From: Methanobacteriota archaeon
GTDB taxonomy: Archaea > Thermoplasmatota > Poseidoniia > Poseidoniales > Thalassarchaeaceae
Direction: 5' to 3'
DNA length: 42,182 nt
NCBI GenBank assembly: GCA_016845345.1
Contig: JAERSV010000013.1
Span: forward strand, 1-42,182
Shown here: piece by piece, positions 17,609 to 25,996 of the stretch
Layout: each line of letters begins with the position of its first letter
Numbering within the stretch: position 1 is the stretch's first letter
The notes under the pieces: model-generated
What the model was told of the DNA's origin: nothing
Databases searched by the model: none
What the model saw: the letters and a program-made list of their open reading frames with translations, nothing else
Program-made: the position numbers and the translations under genes

Positions 17609-18007
17609 GAGGAGGCGTGTCGGCCTAATAAGGCTACTTACGCAATCGCGAAGGTGGGCTTATTTTTTCGCGTTGGTGAAATAGAATTATAGTATATTAA
17701 GTCCCAATTGAATCAGCGAAAAAAATAACTATTTCAAAGCCCATGTATCGTGTTTTGGAACTTTTGTCACCGAGTCGTATGAGTCGCGCCCTCCCTGAAT
17801 GCGTAAATGGAATGGTTCAGAATTGAGAATCAAAAGAAGTGAATTTTTCAAGTGATATTTTGTAACATTTTTTCGTAAGTAAAGTGTTTAATTCAAAATT
17901 GACAGTTGATAATTTATTGAACTCAATCAAATTTGCTTCGATATTGCCAACGCCACAAATCGATGTTAATTAAATTATTATTATCATATCATTCAAGAAA
18001 AAATAAT
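17609..18007. other. AT-rich gap upstream of orc1/cdc6 (candidate origin or promoter region)
   Basis: No convincing gene. The stretch is strongly AT-rich from about 17660 to 18007, with long A and T runs (GAAAAAAATAA near 17719, TTTTTTCG near 17870, TTAATTAAATTATTATTATC near 17967). A direct repeat GAGTCG-TAT-GAGTCG is at about 17773. I looked for canonical ORB-type motifs on both strands and found none I would defend. It contains the promoter of orc1 (TATA-like TACTATAATT near 17690 on the minus strand) and the 3' end of the MBL gene's transcript. Position next to orc1 makes an origin plausible; that is inference only. Confidence 0.4.
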
Positions 18008-18784
18008 TCAATTGGATTTTGTAATAATTCCACCTATTTCACAATTAAAAACGTCTCCATCATGTACTTGGATAACATTTTCTGGTAAACCCGATATTGG
18101 TTCATCTTTTGTTGTATAAAGATGAGTTGCTAGGAAAATTGTTGAGGGATTATTATGTGCTAGTTCAGATAAACTGGATGGCTTGAAGTGAAAATCAGTT
18201 GGGACTCCGTCGGGAACTCCAACTTCAATTATCACAATGTCAGCGTCCCCTGTTCTCTTTGCAATTTCTTCACAGGGGCCAGAATCCCCACAGTGGATTA
18301 TTGTGAATCCCGAAGTGTGTTGTAATTCGTAACCATGTGGTTCTGTTGCGGGTTCGTGGTTCACTGGAAACCTCTCAAACACCCAATCTGGGGCTCCGGT
18401 CACCTGTCCTTTTTTCGAATCGTAGAACCTCACGCGATTTTCGAGTACATCATTCAAAGAACCAGGGAATGCAATTTCCGAGAGTTCCTTCAACTTCCTT
18501 TCTCCACCCTCGTGTAGGTGAATATTTAGAGTGTTATTTCCAGCACGGTCTGATATGTACTTGCGTTCAAGAATAAAAAATGGAAATCCAAAGATATGGT
18601 CACCGTGCCAGTGGGTGAATAGTATTGTGTTGATATCACAAGGGCTCAGCCCTGCTTGGCTTAATTGGGGTAAAATTGTTGGCGGAGTATCAATGAGGAT
18701 TTTCTCATCGAGCAAGACGAGTGAATGCATTCTTCCGTCAGGACAAAAGGCATTTCCGCTACCTAGGAATTTGACTTCAACCAT
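18008..18784 (-). CDS. MBL-fold metallohydrolase, RNase Z-like
   Basis: 258 aa. Start chosen at ATG 18784 (MVEVKFLGSGNAF), the usual beginning of this fold; the frame extends to 18841 but the extra residues look unrelated. Metal ligands are clear: THWHGDH, then PVNHEP, IIHCGDSG (bridging Asp) and a late ATHLY histidine. The overall pattern is closest to RNase Z and its relatives, which trim tRNA 3' ends, but at 258 aa there is no clear flexible exosite arm, so another hydrolase of the ElaC/arylsulfatase-like group is possible. It is divergently transcribed from the FAD/NADPH reductase gene, sharing a 154-base intergenic region. Confidence 0.8.
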   Translation of the reverse strand: MVEVKFLGSGNAFCPDGRMHSLVLLDEKILIDTPPTILPQLSQAGLSPCDINTILFTHWHGDHIFGFPFFILERKYISDRAGNNTLNIHLHEGGERKLKELSEIAFPGSLNDVLENRVRFYDSKKGQVTGAPDWVFERFPVNHEPATEPHGYELQHTSGFTIIHCGDSGPCEEIAKRTGDADIVIIEVGVPDGVPTDFHFKPSSLSELAHNNPSTIFLATHLYTTKDEPISGLPENVIQVHDGDVFNCEIGGIITKSN

Positions 18785-18938
18785 GCTCCGCTCGGACCGT
18801 CGGAGTGTGCATGAGTGCTTTAGTTGCGCGTCGTAATACAATTATTCAAAACTACACTCCTTTCCATTCGCTTGATAAACGGCAGTCTTGACGGATAGCC
18901 ATCCCGCCGTAGGCGGAGTGACATCAGGAGATGGCGCA

Positions 18939-20222
18939 ATGAGCGAATACAGCAGTAAAAATCCTTACCTCGGAGAAATGGTTGAGAAGAGAGTAATTAC
19001 TCATCCAGACTCAACAAAAGAAACCCGCCACATTGTTTTCGACCTCGGTGATTCTGGTTTGGAGTATAAAGTAGGAGATGCCCTTGGGGTTATTCCAGAA
19101 AATCCTGCAGAATTAGTTTCGGATTTACTAGGTCTTCTCAATTTCACAGGTGAAGAGGTCGTAGAGACTCACTTAGGCGAGACAAGTGTAGGAGAGGCAT
19201 TAGCCAGCCACTATGAGATTCACCGACTTTGCAAAAAGTTCATCCAAGGTCTTGAAATGAAGTTTTCATCCACAAGTCCGAAAATATCAGTCAGGTTAGT
19301 TGGGCGCAGTAGAGCATCAACAAATGGTGATACTAATAGTGTTCAATGGGATTGGTCTGGAGAAGAACAAGATTTCCCAGAAGGTTTCACTCCTGTAGGC
19401 GCGATGAGTGACCCATCACTGATGTTGTGGGAGTCTCTGGTAAATGATCCAGATGCCATGGAGGATTATCTATGGAGCCGCGACTATATCGACTTGTTAG
19501 GGGATATGCCAAACCTTTCTTTCACACCTCAAGAGTTTGTGTCTAACTTAGACCGGTTAAAACCACGGCTGTACTCAATCGCTTCTTCTCTTGATGCCCA
19601 CCCCGGTCAAGTTGAATTGACAGTTGCAATTGTTAGGTATAATCATCATGGCAGGGACCGTGGTGGATTATGCACTGTTTACATGGCCGACTCTGCTCCT
19701 CTAAATGAAAAAACAATTCCAATGTTTATGTCACCAACTCGCAGTTTCGTATTACCTCAAGATGGTGATACAGATATTATCATGGTTGGGCCAGGTACTG
19801 GTATTGCCCCATTCCGAGCATTTCTAGAACAAAGGAAATTCGACAAAGCCAAAGGGCGAAATTGGTTATTCTTTGGTGACCGAACTTCAACCCATGAATA
19901 TCTGTATGGTGAAGAATTGAATGACTGGTTAGACGATGGACACTTAACTCGCCTTGACCTTGCATGGTCACGAATGGCAGAGATTCCCAAAACCTATGTA
20001 CAGAATTTAATGGCGGAAAATGGCGAAGAGATTTGGTCATGGATTGATGGTGGAGCATACTTCTATGTTTGTGGTGACAAATTCCGGATGGCAAAAGACG
20101 TTCACAAAACTCTCATCAATATTTGTGAGGAACATGGTAATATGAGTGCTGAGGATGCAAAGGAATTCGTGGAACAGCGGATGATGAAGCAGGAGAAGCG
20201 CTACCTCAGAGATGTCTACTAA
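18939..20222 (+). CDS. CysJ-like FAD/NADPH reductase lacking the flavodoxin domain
   Basis: 427 aa from ATG 18939, chosen because AGGAG is at 18926-18930. Modules of the sulfite-reductase flavoprotein/cytochrome P450 reductase family: an FAD-binding beta-barrel with helical insert (KVGDALGVIPEN; RLYSIASS near 210; GGLCTVYMAD), then the NADPH-binding domain (MVGPGTGIAPFRAFLEQR near 283; WLFFGDRTSTHEYLYGEE; FYVCGDKFRMAKDVHKTL) and a C-terminal aromatic tail ending in RYLRDVY, as in CysJ. The N-terminal FMN flavodoxin domain is absent: the family's usual length is about 600. It must therefore pass electrons to a separate flavodoxin, ferredoxin or hemoprotein. No sulfite reductase hemoprotein gene is adjacent. 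A small CCGCC-GTA-GGCGG hairpin lies in the leader (18904-18916). Confidence 0.88.
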   Translation: MSEYSSKNPYLGEMVEKRVITHPDSTKETRHIVFDLGDSGLEYKVGDALGVIPENPAELVSDLLGLLNFTGEEVVETHLGETSVGEALASHYEIHRLCKKFIQGLEMKFSSTSPKISVRLVGRSRASTNGDTNSVQWDWSGEEQDFPEGFTPVGAMSDPSLMLWESLVNDPDAMEDYLWSRDYIDLLGDMPNLSFTPQEFVSNLDRLKPRLYSIASSLDAHPGQVELTVAIVRYNHHGRDRGGLCTVYMADSAPLNEKTIPMFMSPTRSFVLPQDGDTDIIMVGPGTGIAPFRAFLEQRKFDKAKGRNWLFFGDRTSTHEYLYGEELNDWLDDGHLTRLDLAWSRMAEIPKTYVQNLMAENGEEIWSWIDGGAYFYVCGDKFRMAKDVHKTLINICEEHGNMSAEDAKEFVEQRMMKQEKRYLRDVY

Positions 20223-20275
20223 TTAGATATCTAGGAATAGTCATTCTATTGAACCGGGTCCTCTCGTGGCGTTTT

Positions 20276-21610
20276 ATGTTTGAGAGAGTGCTCATTGCGA
20301 ACCGCGGTGAAATCGCCCTCAGAATTTCAAGGGCCCTACGTAGTTTGGGTTGCGAAGTTGCAATCATTCATGGACGGGAAGACCGACTTTCTTTGCCTGT
20401 GCGATTCTCTGATATTGCAATCCCAAATTATTCAACCAATCCTTTAGATGCCTACCTTGATTATGAAAAGGTGATTGAAGCCGCAAAGCAGATTGGGGCA
20501 CAAGCAATTCATCCAGGTTATGGGTTCTTGGCTGAGAATGCAGATTTTGTTCGCCGTTGTGAAGAAGAAGGAATAACATTCATTGGACCTTCATCGGATG
20601 TAATTTCATTGCTTGGTGATAAGATAGAGGCCCGAAGGGCAATGGAAGAGGCTGGTCTTCCTGTTGCCAAAGGCAGTAGTGAACCGGTTGCGAGTGCCTC
20701 AGAAGCGGCAACAATTGCAACTGAAATAGGCTACCCAGTCATCATCAAGGCTGCTGCTGGCGGTGGTGGAATTGGAATGCAGATAGTTCATCAAGAAAGT
20801 GAGTTTGATTCTGCGTTAAACCTCTGCCAATCACGAGCACGTTCAGCTTTTGGGGACGAGCGTGTATTTATTGAGAAATACATTGAAGGGGCGCAACACA
20901 TTGAATTCCAAGTTCTTGCTGATGGAAAAAATGCCATTCATTTCGGTGAACGTTTTTGTTCCATCCAACGCCGACATCAGAAACTACTCGAAGAAGGTCC
21001 GTGGCTTTCTCCTGAAGTACGTGAGGAAATAGGGGCCCGCGTTTGTGCCGGTGCGGAAGCAGTCGGTTACAAGGGATTAGCAACCTTTGAGTTCTTACGC
21101 GATTCAAGTGGCGAGTTCTATTTTTTGGAAGTGAATCCTAGAGTGCAAGTAGAGCACACTGTAACTGAAATGATTACTGGCCATGATTTAGTGAGCCTTG
21201 GTATTCGTATTGCTGCTGGCGAATCTTTGCCTATTACACAAGATGAAATTGAGATTTCAGGGCATGCTATCCAATGCCGAATTAATGCGGAGGACCCGGT
21301 GAATTTTGTTCCCTCTCCCGGGCGACTTTGGGATTGTCATTTCCCTGCCGGTTTTGGGGTGAGGGTTGACACGCACGCGCATGTGGGTTACGAGATGCCT
21401 GGGTGTTTCGATTCCCTCCTTGCCAAGATGATTGTGTGGGCACCGAATAGAGAAGATGCAATCGCTGGGATGAAGACTGCTCTGAGTGAAACAGTATTGG
21501 TAGGTGTTGAAACAGTCATTCCATTACATAGGGTTATTTTGGATGAGCCAGATTATTTGGCTCGAGATATTACGATTCAGTATATTGAAGAACATCCAAA
21601 TCTATTGTGA
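20276..21610 (+). CDS. accC: Biotin carboxylase subunit of acyl-CoA carboxylase
   Basis: 444 aa from ATG 20276 (MFERVLIANRGEIALRI); the frame opens 27 bases earlier. Biotin carboxylase signatures in order: ANRGEIALRI, AIHPGYGFLAENADF, the ATP-grasp glycine loop AAAGGGGIGM near 160, HIEFQVLADG, CSIQRRHQKLLEEGP, FLEVNPRVQVEHTVTEM (catalytic Glu/Arg region) and CRINAEDP. It carboxylates the biotin of a carrier protein using ATP and bicarbonate, feeding acetyl- or propionyl-CoA carboxylation. There is no BCCP domain fused (the protein ends at the BC C-terminal domain) and no carboxyltransferase gene nearby, so partners lie elsewhere. If the complex makes malonyl-CoA it could feed the synthase at the right end of this window (inference). 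Confidence 0.93.
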   Translation: MFERVLIANRGEIALRISRALRSLGCEVAIIHGREDRLSLPVRFSDIAIPNYSTNPLDAYLDYEKVIEAAKQIGAQAIHPGYGFLAENADFVRRCEEEGITFIGPSSDVISLLGDKIEARRAMEEAGLPVAKGSSEPVASASEAATIATEIGYPVIIKAAAGGGGIGMQIVHQESEFDSALNLCQSRARSAFGDERVFIEKYIEGAQHIEFQVLADGKNAIHFGERFCSIQRRHQKLLEEGPWLSPEVREEIGARVCAGAEAVGYKGLATFEFLRDSSGEFYFLEVNPRVQVEHTVTEMITGHDLVSLGIRIAAGESLPITQDEIEISGHAIQCRINAEDPVNFVPSPGRLWDCHFPAGFGVRVDTHAHVGYEMPGCFDSLLAKMIVWAPNREDAIAGMKTALSETVLVGVETVIPLHRVILDEPDYLARDITIQYIEEHPNLL

Positions 21611-21629
21611 ATTCACGGCGGAATTCTAA

Positions 21630-23429
21630 TTATCCAAGACGTTGCATACCAGCAAACCTGGGTGCTGGTTCATTACTAGCAACCATGCCATTGAAATTTT
21701 GAGGTGCGTTTAACTTCTTAGATTCCATCCCTGAAAGGGTGAAGCCCTCGCTTTTGCTACTACTTGAGATTCCACGTAATGTTCGGTTCGCAAGGTCATC
21801 CGCTATCGCACCGCCCCCATTAGTTGTCAACAAACGCAATCGTGCCTGAACGTCCGATTGCGAATCTTGGTCAGCGCGTAGGCGAAGAATTTGAGTGGAA
21901 TTAAGTTGGGTATCTTCGTAGTCATCATTTTGATTTCCATCATCATCACCGTAAACGTCCTTGTAACCATCACCCGCACCAATTATTTTGCGTGTGATAT
22001 TCTTTCCACCTGTTTCCATTCTTTTCAGTCCAGGTTTGACCCATTCTCTGATTGCTTTGAGTGCACCACGACTACGGCTGTAAGAACGACTCACCCTTAT
22101 TCGTGAATCACGTGAATATTGTTTTTGCATGCGGCTCAAAGCAGGGTACGATTCTAATGGATGAGGTGTGTTAAGTTGATCGAATGACCTCTGGAGTTGT
22201 TCAGGTAATGGAGGCTGTTCTTCAGTTGTTTTAACTGCTGCAGATGCAACCAACCCGGGGTTTGTCGGAAGGTCTGAGCGTAATGCAACTCGGGTTGGTT
22301 CGGGTAAATTTGGACCAGCCGCCTCACTCAACATTGTGTATGATGAAACCCTCGAGTCAGGCGACCTTTTCCAACTCGGTTGAGTTACTGCTGGCAATTG
22401 TGAAGGTGTTGAAGGAATTTCATTCTGAGGAGAGGGGTTTGGGGAATACTCACTAGCACTTTCCAGTTCGTCAAACATATCGAATAATCCACCAGAATCA
22501 AAGTTAGCCTCACTTGCTTCTAAGGCCGCCGCATGTGCTCTATTCAATGGAGCGCTCGGGGAATTGTCATCGACAGGGACGGTAGTTACACTAGATGAAC
22601 TTGGTTGGTTTGAATAATCGGGTAATTGGAATGGAGTATCATAACCTGAGGCGGTGACTGTTCTCTGCTCTCTTTGTTCAGCCAATGCCTTTGTCGATCG
22701 TTCCATCATACTGGTCTGTCCCGATTCCTTCTCCGAGTACCAATCAGGTTCACCTCTTCCCCAAACTTTCTCATATGCCGAACTATCTGTTAGTTGAGTG
22801 GGGTTCGAGGTTTTACTCACAATCTCCGAGGGAATGGTGTTTGAATTTTTGTGACGGTGTAATTTCGCAAGGGCTTGCCCAAGGGATTCATCAGCGCCAA
22901 CTAACTGTAATTCAGCCTCGGCAATAGCAACTGAACCAGCCTCATGGCGGATATCTTCAATATCACCAATGAGGCCTAACTCTGGTTGTTGTAATTCTTC
23001 CAATCCTATTACAGCATCTTCCAAAGTGTAACCATCTGACATGCGGTCAAGAATAGTGTATAGTCGATGTAACAAATGGTCGCGGCCGTGTAGTAGATGA
23101 CGGTCACCCTGTTTTGTATCAATACAAAGAGCAGGCCTTCTTCCCAATAACCAAGCGAGGATTGAAATTGCGCCTAGAATAAAAGAGTAATATTGCACCA
23201 CTCCAGTAAAAATTCTGAAACTTGAAAGAATTGCGAGCACACCAAACAATGTAACTAGTGGTGGGGTGAATGCAACGTGGTGGTGGCGAATACGAGTTAT
23301 TGTATCCAAATCAATTCTCATGCCTTTACGGTCACTACGCTCCAATAGCAAATTTTCATTGGTCAAAACGGCAGTGATTTGGCCATCAACACCAGCCATC
23401 TTCAAAGGACCGAATTTTTCGTTCTCCAA
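21630..23429 (-). CDS. Membrane protein with PH-like N-terminus and long low-complexity tail
   Basis: 599 aa from TTG 23429; AGGTG lies almost adjacent (23435-23431), so ATG 23399 is an alternative. Residues 10-50 (VLTNENLLLERSDRKGMRIDL, then DTITRIRHH) followed by a two-helix hairpin (VTLFGVLAILSSFRIF; YYSFILGAISILAWLL) and ALCIDTKQGDRHLLHGRDH resemble bacterial-type PH domains that carry an embedded membrane hairpin. The remaining 400 or more residues are Ser/Pro/Glu/Gln-rich and look disordered, with a basic patch (SRIRVSRSYSRSRGALKAI) and a conserved-looking C-terminal end. No enzyme motif. Possibly a lipid-associated scaffold; function unknown. Genes at 23.6-25.1 kb on the same strand may share its transcript. 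Confidence 0.65.
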   Translation of the reverse strand: MENEKFGPLKMAGVDGQITAVLTNENLLLERSDRKGMRIDLDTITRIRHHHVAFTPPLVTLFGVLAILSSFRIFTGVVQYYSFILGAISILAWLLGRRPALCIDTKQGDRHLLHGRDHLLHRLYTILDRMSDGYTLEDAVIGLEELQQPELGLIGDIEDIRHEAGSVAIAEAELQLVGADESLGQALAKLHRHKNSNTIPSEIVSKTSNPTQLTDSSAYEKVWGRGEPDWYSEKESGQTSMMERSTKALAEQREQRTVTASGYDTPFQLPDYSNQPSSSSVTTVPVDDNSPSAPLNRAHAAALEASEANFDSGGLFDMFDELESASEYSPNPSPQNEIPSTPSQLPAVTQPSWKRSPDSRVSSYTMLSEAAGPNLPEPTRVALRSDLPTNPGLVASAAVKTTEEQPPLPEQLQRSFDQLNTPHPLESYPALSRMQKQYSRDSRIRVSRSYSRSRGALKAIREWVKPGLKRMETGGKNITRKIIGAGDGYKDVYGDDDGNQNDDYEDTQLNSTQILRLRADQDSQSDVQARLRLLTTNGGGAIADDLANRTLRGISSSSKSEGFTLSGMESKKLNAPQNFNGMVASNEPAPRFAGMQRLG

Positions 23430-23611
23430 TCACCTGCCCCCTTCTACTCTGTCCATCGTTTAGGGCTTAGCCCTGGTGCGCATCCCGGAACTAGCAGGAT
23501 AGCGGTCTGCTTATACATATTACCCAAGAGAAGAGGTCGTTTAGGCCGGTCTGCTGGGTGGTTCTTCAAGTGCGGTAAAAATCACTTCACTGGATGAGGC
23601 ATGGTAAATGC

Positions 23612-24616
23612 TTATTCTAAGGGGATTAGATTTGTGCTGTAACCTAGGAGCCTCATTTTTGCATCCAGTTGATTAATCAGTACTCTTGGTGGGGAAACTG
23701 GTCGTAAGAACAGTGGTTGGTCCCACCTTACCTCTAACTCATTTCCTTCAATTGATTCAACTCGTCCCACAATAAATTGCAAATCAACCGCAGCATGAAT
23801 TACATCTCCTACCGCAATTTCTTTCTGTTGGAATGGTGCTCTGATTAATTCAATTCGACTCTTCATATGTTTAATCATGGACTTGCTGTAACTACCATCA
23901 TCGTCAGGATGAACAAGGATGCTTCCTCGTTCAAGCGCGGCTTCGCGTAAATCCCGCATTGCAACACCCACTCTGTCGCCAGCTCTCGCGGTATCAACAT
24001 CATCATCCATAACTTGTAATGAGCGAGTCACACCTGATTCGGCAGTGGGTAGGGCTAACAATTGGTCATGCTTGTTTACAGATCCAGATTGCACATAACC
24101 GATTGCTACCAAGCCAACGCCTTTGACGTTGAAATATTGGTCAACAGGAATCACTAGGCGTTGTTCTGAATTGTCTGCTAACTTCTCCAATTCGGCAAAG
24201 AGAAGTGTACGCATTTGGTGCTCGTCAAGGGGATTTTCATGTAAGGTCCAAGAAGATAATCCCGCCTGTTGTTGAATCATTTTGACTTGTTCTGGGTCAA
24301 CCCATTCACCATCAGCAGGACGAATGATGATGTGTCCATTTTCTATACCTGAACAACCAAACGCCACAAGAATTTCTCCAAGTGAGGCATCGACTTTAGA
24401 AATTTCAACTACCCCTGCTCTTGCAACATTGAGAATGCTTAGCAATGGCCGGAGTTTTTCTGGGTGGCGCAGTGGCCTTAGAAGTGAGAGAACCTTTACT
24501 TCATCATCTTCAAGCATCTTGAATACATAACTTTCAATGTCTCTTGTGTCATTGAGTTTTGCGATGCTTTTGGCGAATTCCTGAGAGCCGACGAAAGCAA
24601 CATTCAACACCCTCAT
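23612..24616 (-). CDS. SelB/EF-1A-like protein with degenerate G domain
   Basis: 334 aa from ATG 24616. The C-terminal two thirds have the EF-Tu domain 2/3 beta-barrel pattern: FNVKGVGLVAIGYVQSGSV, HDQLLALPTAESGVTRSLQV, DTARAGDRVGVAMRDL, and a final barrel with FLRPVSPPRVLINQL. The N-terminal third keeps the outline of a GTPase fold (RVLNVAFVGSQEFAKSIAKL) but the P-loop GxxxxGK[S/T], DxxG and NKxD motifs are all missing. It therefore probably does not hydrolyse GTP. Relatives of translation factor SelB/EF-1A without an active G domain occur in archaea; their role is unclear (translation, tRNA or ribosome binding inferred). It lies 38 bases downstream of the thioesterase gene on the same strand. 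Confidence 0.75.
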   Translation of the reverse strand: MRVLNVAFVGSQEFAKSIAKLNDTRDIESYVFKMLEDDEVKVLSLLRPLRHPEKLRPLLSILNVARAGVVEISKVDASLGEILVAFGCSGIENGHIIIRPADGEWVDPEQVKMIQQQAGLSSWTLHENPLDEHQMRTLLFAELEKLADNSEQRLVIPVDQYFNVKGVGLVAIGYVQSGSVNKHDQLLALPTAESGVTRSLQVMDDDVDTARAGDRVGVAMRDLREAALERGSILVHPDDDGSYSKSMIKHMKSRIELIRAPFQQKEIAVGDVIHAAVDLQFIVGRVESIEGNELEVRWDQPLFLRPVSPPRVLINQLDAKMRLLGYSTNLIPLE

Positions 24617-24654
24617 GGTGGTGGCGGACAACCCATCTGAATTGAACCCGTCGC

Positions 24655-25116
24655 TCAGTCAGATGCTTTCATTGCAGCACGTGCAGTCTCTGCTGCTTTC
24701 CACAGTTTCTTTTCTTCATCGCTTTCTGGGATGAACTGTGGTATAGGAATTGGCCTCATTTGATTATCAATTGCAACCATGAAGAAAAAGCCAGTGCAGA
24801 TCTCCTCAGATTCCCAAACACTACGATCTAGTCGCCTAGCAATAACATGGCAACCCGCGGTATGGGTTGAAGTAAAAACGACCTGTGCAGTAACCTCAAT
24901 CAAATCTCCTTGGAAGGCAGGTCGTTTGAATTTGAGGGAATCAATGCTGACTGTGACAAATTCACGGTGGGCAAATTTACTAGAGACAATCCCAGCAGCA
25001 GTATCCATAATTGATAACAACCGCCCACCGAAGAGAGTGTTGTAGGCATTTGTATCTCCAGGGAAAACTTCCTGAATTAGTACTACGGGTTCAGTCGAGA
25101 ACGGCTCATTCGGCAT
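24655..25116 (-). CDS. Acyl-CoA thioesterase, hotdog fold
   Basis: 153 aa from ATG 25116, with AGGTT nine bases upstream. The segment NAYNTLFGGRLLSIMDTAAGIV matches the YciA/BACH-type hotdog thioesterase motif (N..G..fGG.ll..mD), with the Asp of the active site in IMDTAA. FVTVSIDSLKFKRPAFQGDLIEV is the family's central strand segment. It hydrolyses acyl-CoA to free acid and CoA in the cytoplasm. The acidic C-terminal tail (PESDEEKKLWK) is typical. It may release or recycle acyl groups, which is interesting given the acyl-CoA dehydrogenase and fatty-acid-synthase-like genes in this window. Confidence 0.9.
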   Translation of the reverse strand: MPNEPFSTEPVVLIQEVFPGDTNAYNTLFGGRLLSIMDTAAGIVSSKFAHREFVTVSIDSLKFKRPAFQGDLIEVTAQVVFTSTHTAGCHVIARRLDRSVWESEEICTGFFFMVAIDNQMRPIPIPQFIPESDEEKKLWKAAETARAAMKASD

Positions 25117-25229
25117 TGTAATCGTAACCTTGGCCGTTGCTCATCCCTCATCAATCCTTGTTCATCCTACGCTCAAAGTATGGAGGTTGTAAGAGAAGTG
25201 CTCATTCGTGAGAGGCTTCTCGGCCCCTC

Positions 25230-25910
25230 ATGGAAGGTGGGGGTGACAAGGTGGCTGTAGCCTTAGTATCGGGCGGTATTGATTCACCTGTTGCAGTTGC
25301 CCGAATGCTGAAGTCAGGCTGGACAATTTTCCCAATGCATTGTTCACAAGAACCAATCACAGGTCGAGAAGCAGAAGAGAAAACTCTTGGCACACTTTCA
25401 CTCCTGTCAAATCCGCATGGACCATTAGCGGAGAATAGTGGGGAAATTAGTGATAAACTAACAGTCATCCCAGTTGGTGAAACACTATCGATGTTCACAG
25501 AGCCTAAATCTCATCGGGATTATTTCGTTCATATGAAGAGATTGTTCAACGTGCTTGGTTGCATGGTTGCTGATGAAGTCGGGGCAACCCACCTGTTAAC
25601 GGGGGAAAATCTAGGACAGGTATCAAGCCAAACTTTAGGGAACCTTGGTGCGGTTGAAAAATCCTCAAACAGACCAATTCTTAGACCACTTTTAGGATTG
25701 GATAAACAAGAAATAATTGATGAAGCGAGAACTTTGGGTACTTTTGATGTTAGTAAAGGCCCTGAACTATGCGATATTTTAGGGCCAAAACATCCCACAA
25801 CAGTGGCCAATATAGTCAGACTTGAAGAGAATGAGGATAATCTCGGCGGGTTAACAAAATTGGCGGAAAAATGCTATTCTCAACGACGCGAGGAGTCAAT
25901 TTTGCAGTAA
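25230..25910 (+). CDS. Minimal ThiI-like PP-loop sulfurtransferase/ATPase
   Basis: 226 aa from ATG 25230. It has the PP-loop SGGIDSPV (14-21) used to adenylate tRNA uridine, and the ThiI-specific GENLGQVSSQTLGNL (125-139), DILGPKHPTT (182-191) with an adjacent Cys181. ThiI makes 4-thiouridine at tRNA position 8. Compared with the usual ThiI the N-terminal ferredoxin-like and THUMP RNA-binding domains are absent, and there is no rhodanese domain. So it could act on tRNA through a separate THUMP partner, or on another substrate. Cys111 and Cys181 are candidate catalytic residues. It is divergently oriented from the thioesterase gene. Confidence 0.85.
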   Translation: MEGGGDKVAVALVSGGIDSPVAVARMLKSGWTIFPMHCSQEPITGREAEEKTLGTLSLLSNPHGPLAENSGEISDKLTVIPVGETLSMFTEPKSHRDYFVHMKRLFNVLGCMVADEVGATHLLTGENLGQVSSQTLGNLGAVEKSSNRPILRPLLGLDKQEIIDEARTLGTFDVSKGPELCDILGPKHPTTVANIVRLEENEDNLGGLTKLAEKCYSQRREESILQ

Positions 25911-25966
25911 CTTCGCCACAGTCATTGGCCCATTGAGATTAAATGTGACTCGGCACTCGCTTTCAT

Positions 25967-25983
25967 GAACCGCATAGCGGTTC
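25967..25983 (+). promoter_or_regulatory. Perfect hairpin in the leader of the large surface-protein gene
   Basis: GAACCGC-ATA-GCGGTTC is a 7-bp perfect stem with a 3-base loop, ending two bases before the GGAGTG ribosome binding site (25985-25990) of the gene starting at 25997. A TATA-like GATTAAAT (25937-25944) would place the transcript start at about 25967, i.e. the mRNA would begin with this hairpin. It may stabilise the mRNA or modulate initiation. Confidence 0.55.
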
Positions 25984-25996
25984 CGGAGTGATAGAC

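Noticed and set aside
17743-17826. 27-codon frame (MYRVLELLSPSRMSRAL...) in the gap upstream of orc1
   Set aside because: Too short, no ribosome binding site, no recognisable motif.
17609-18007. ORB/mini-ORB origin motifs
   Set aside because: No G-string-bearing inverted repeats of the known type were found on either strand; only AT-richness and position support an origin.
23430-23611. Possible tRNA or other RNA gene in the gap with the AGGGCT-T-AGCCCT palindrome (23462-23474)
   Set aside because: No T-loop GTTCRAN pattern, no D-loop and no closing acceptor stem could be assembled.
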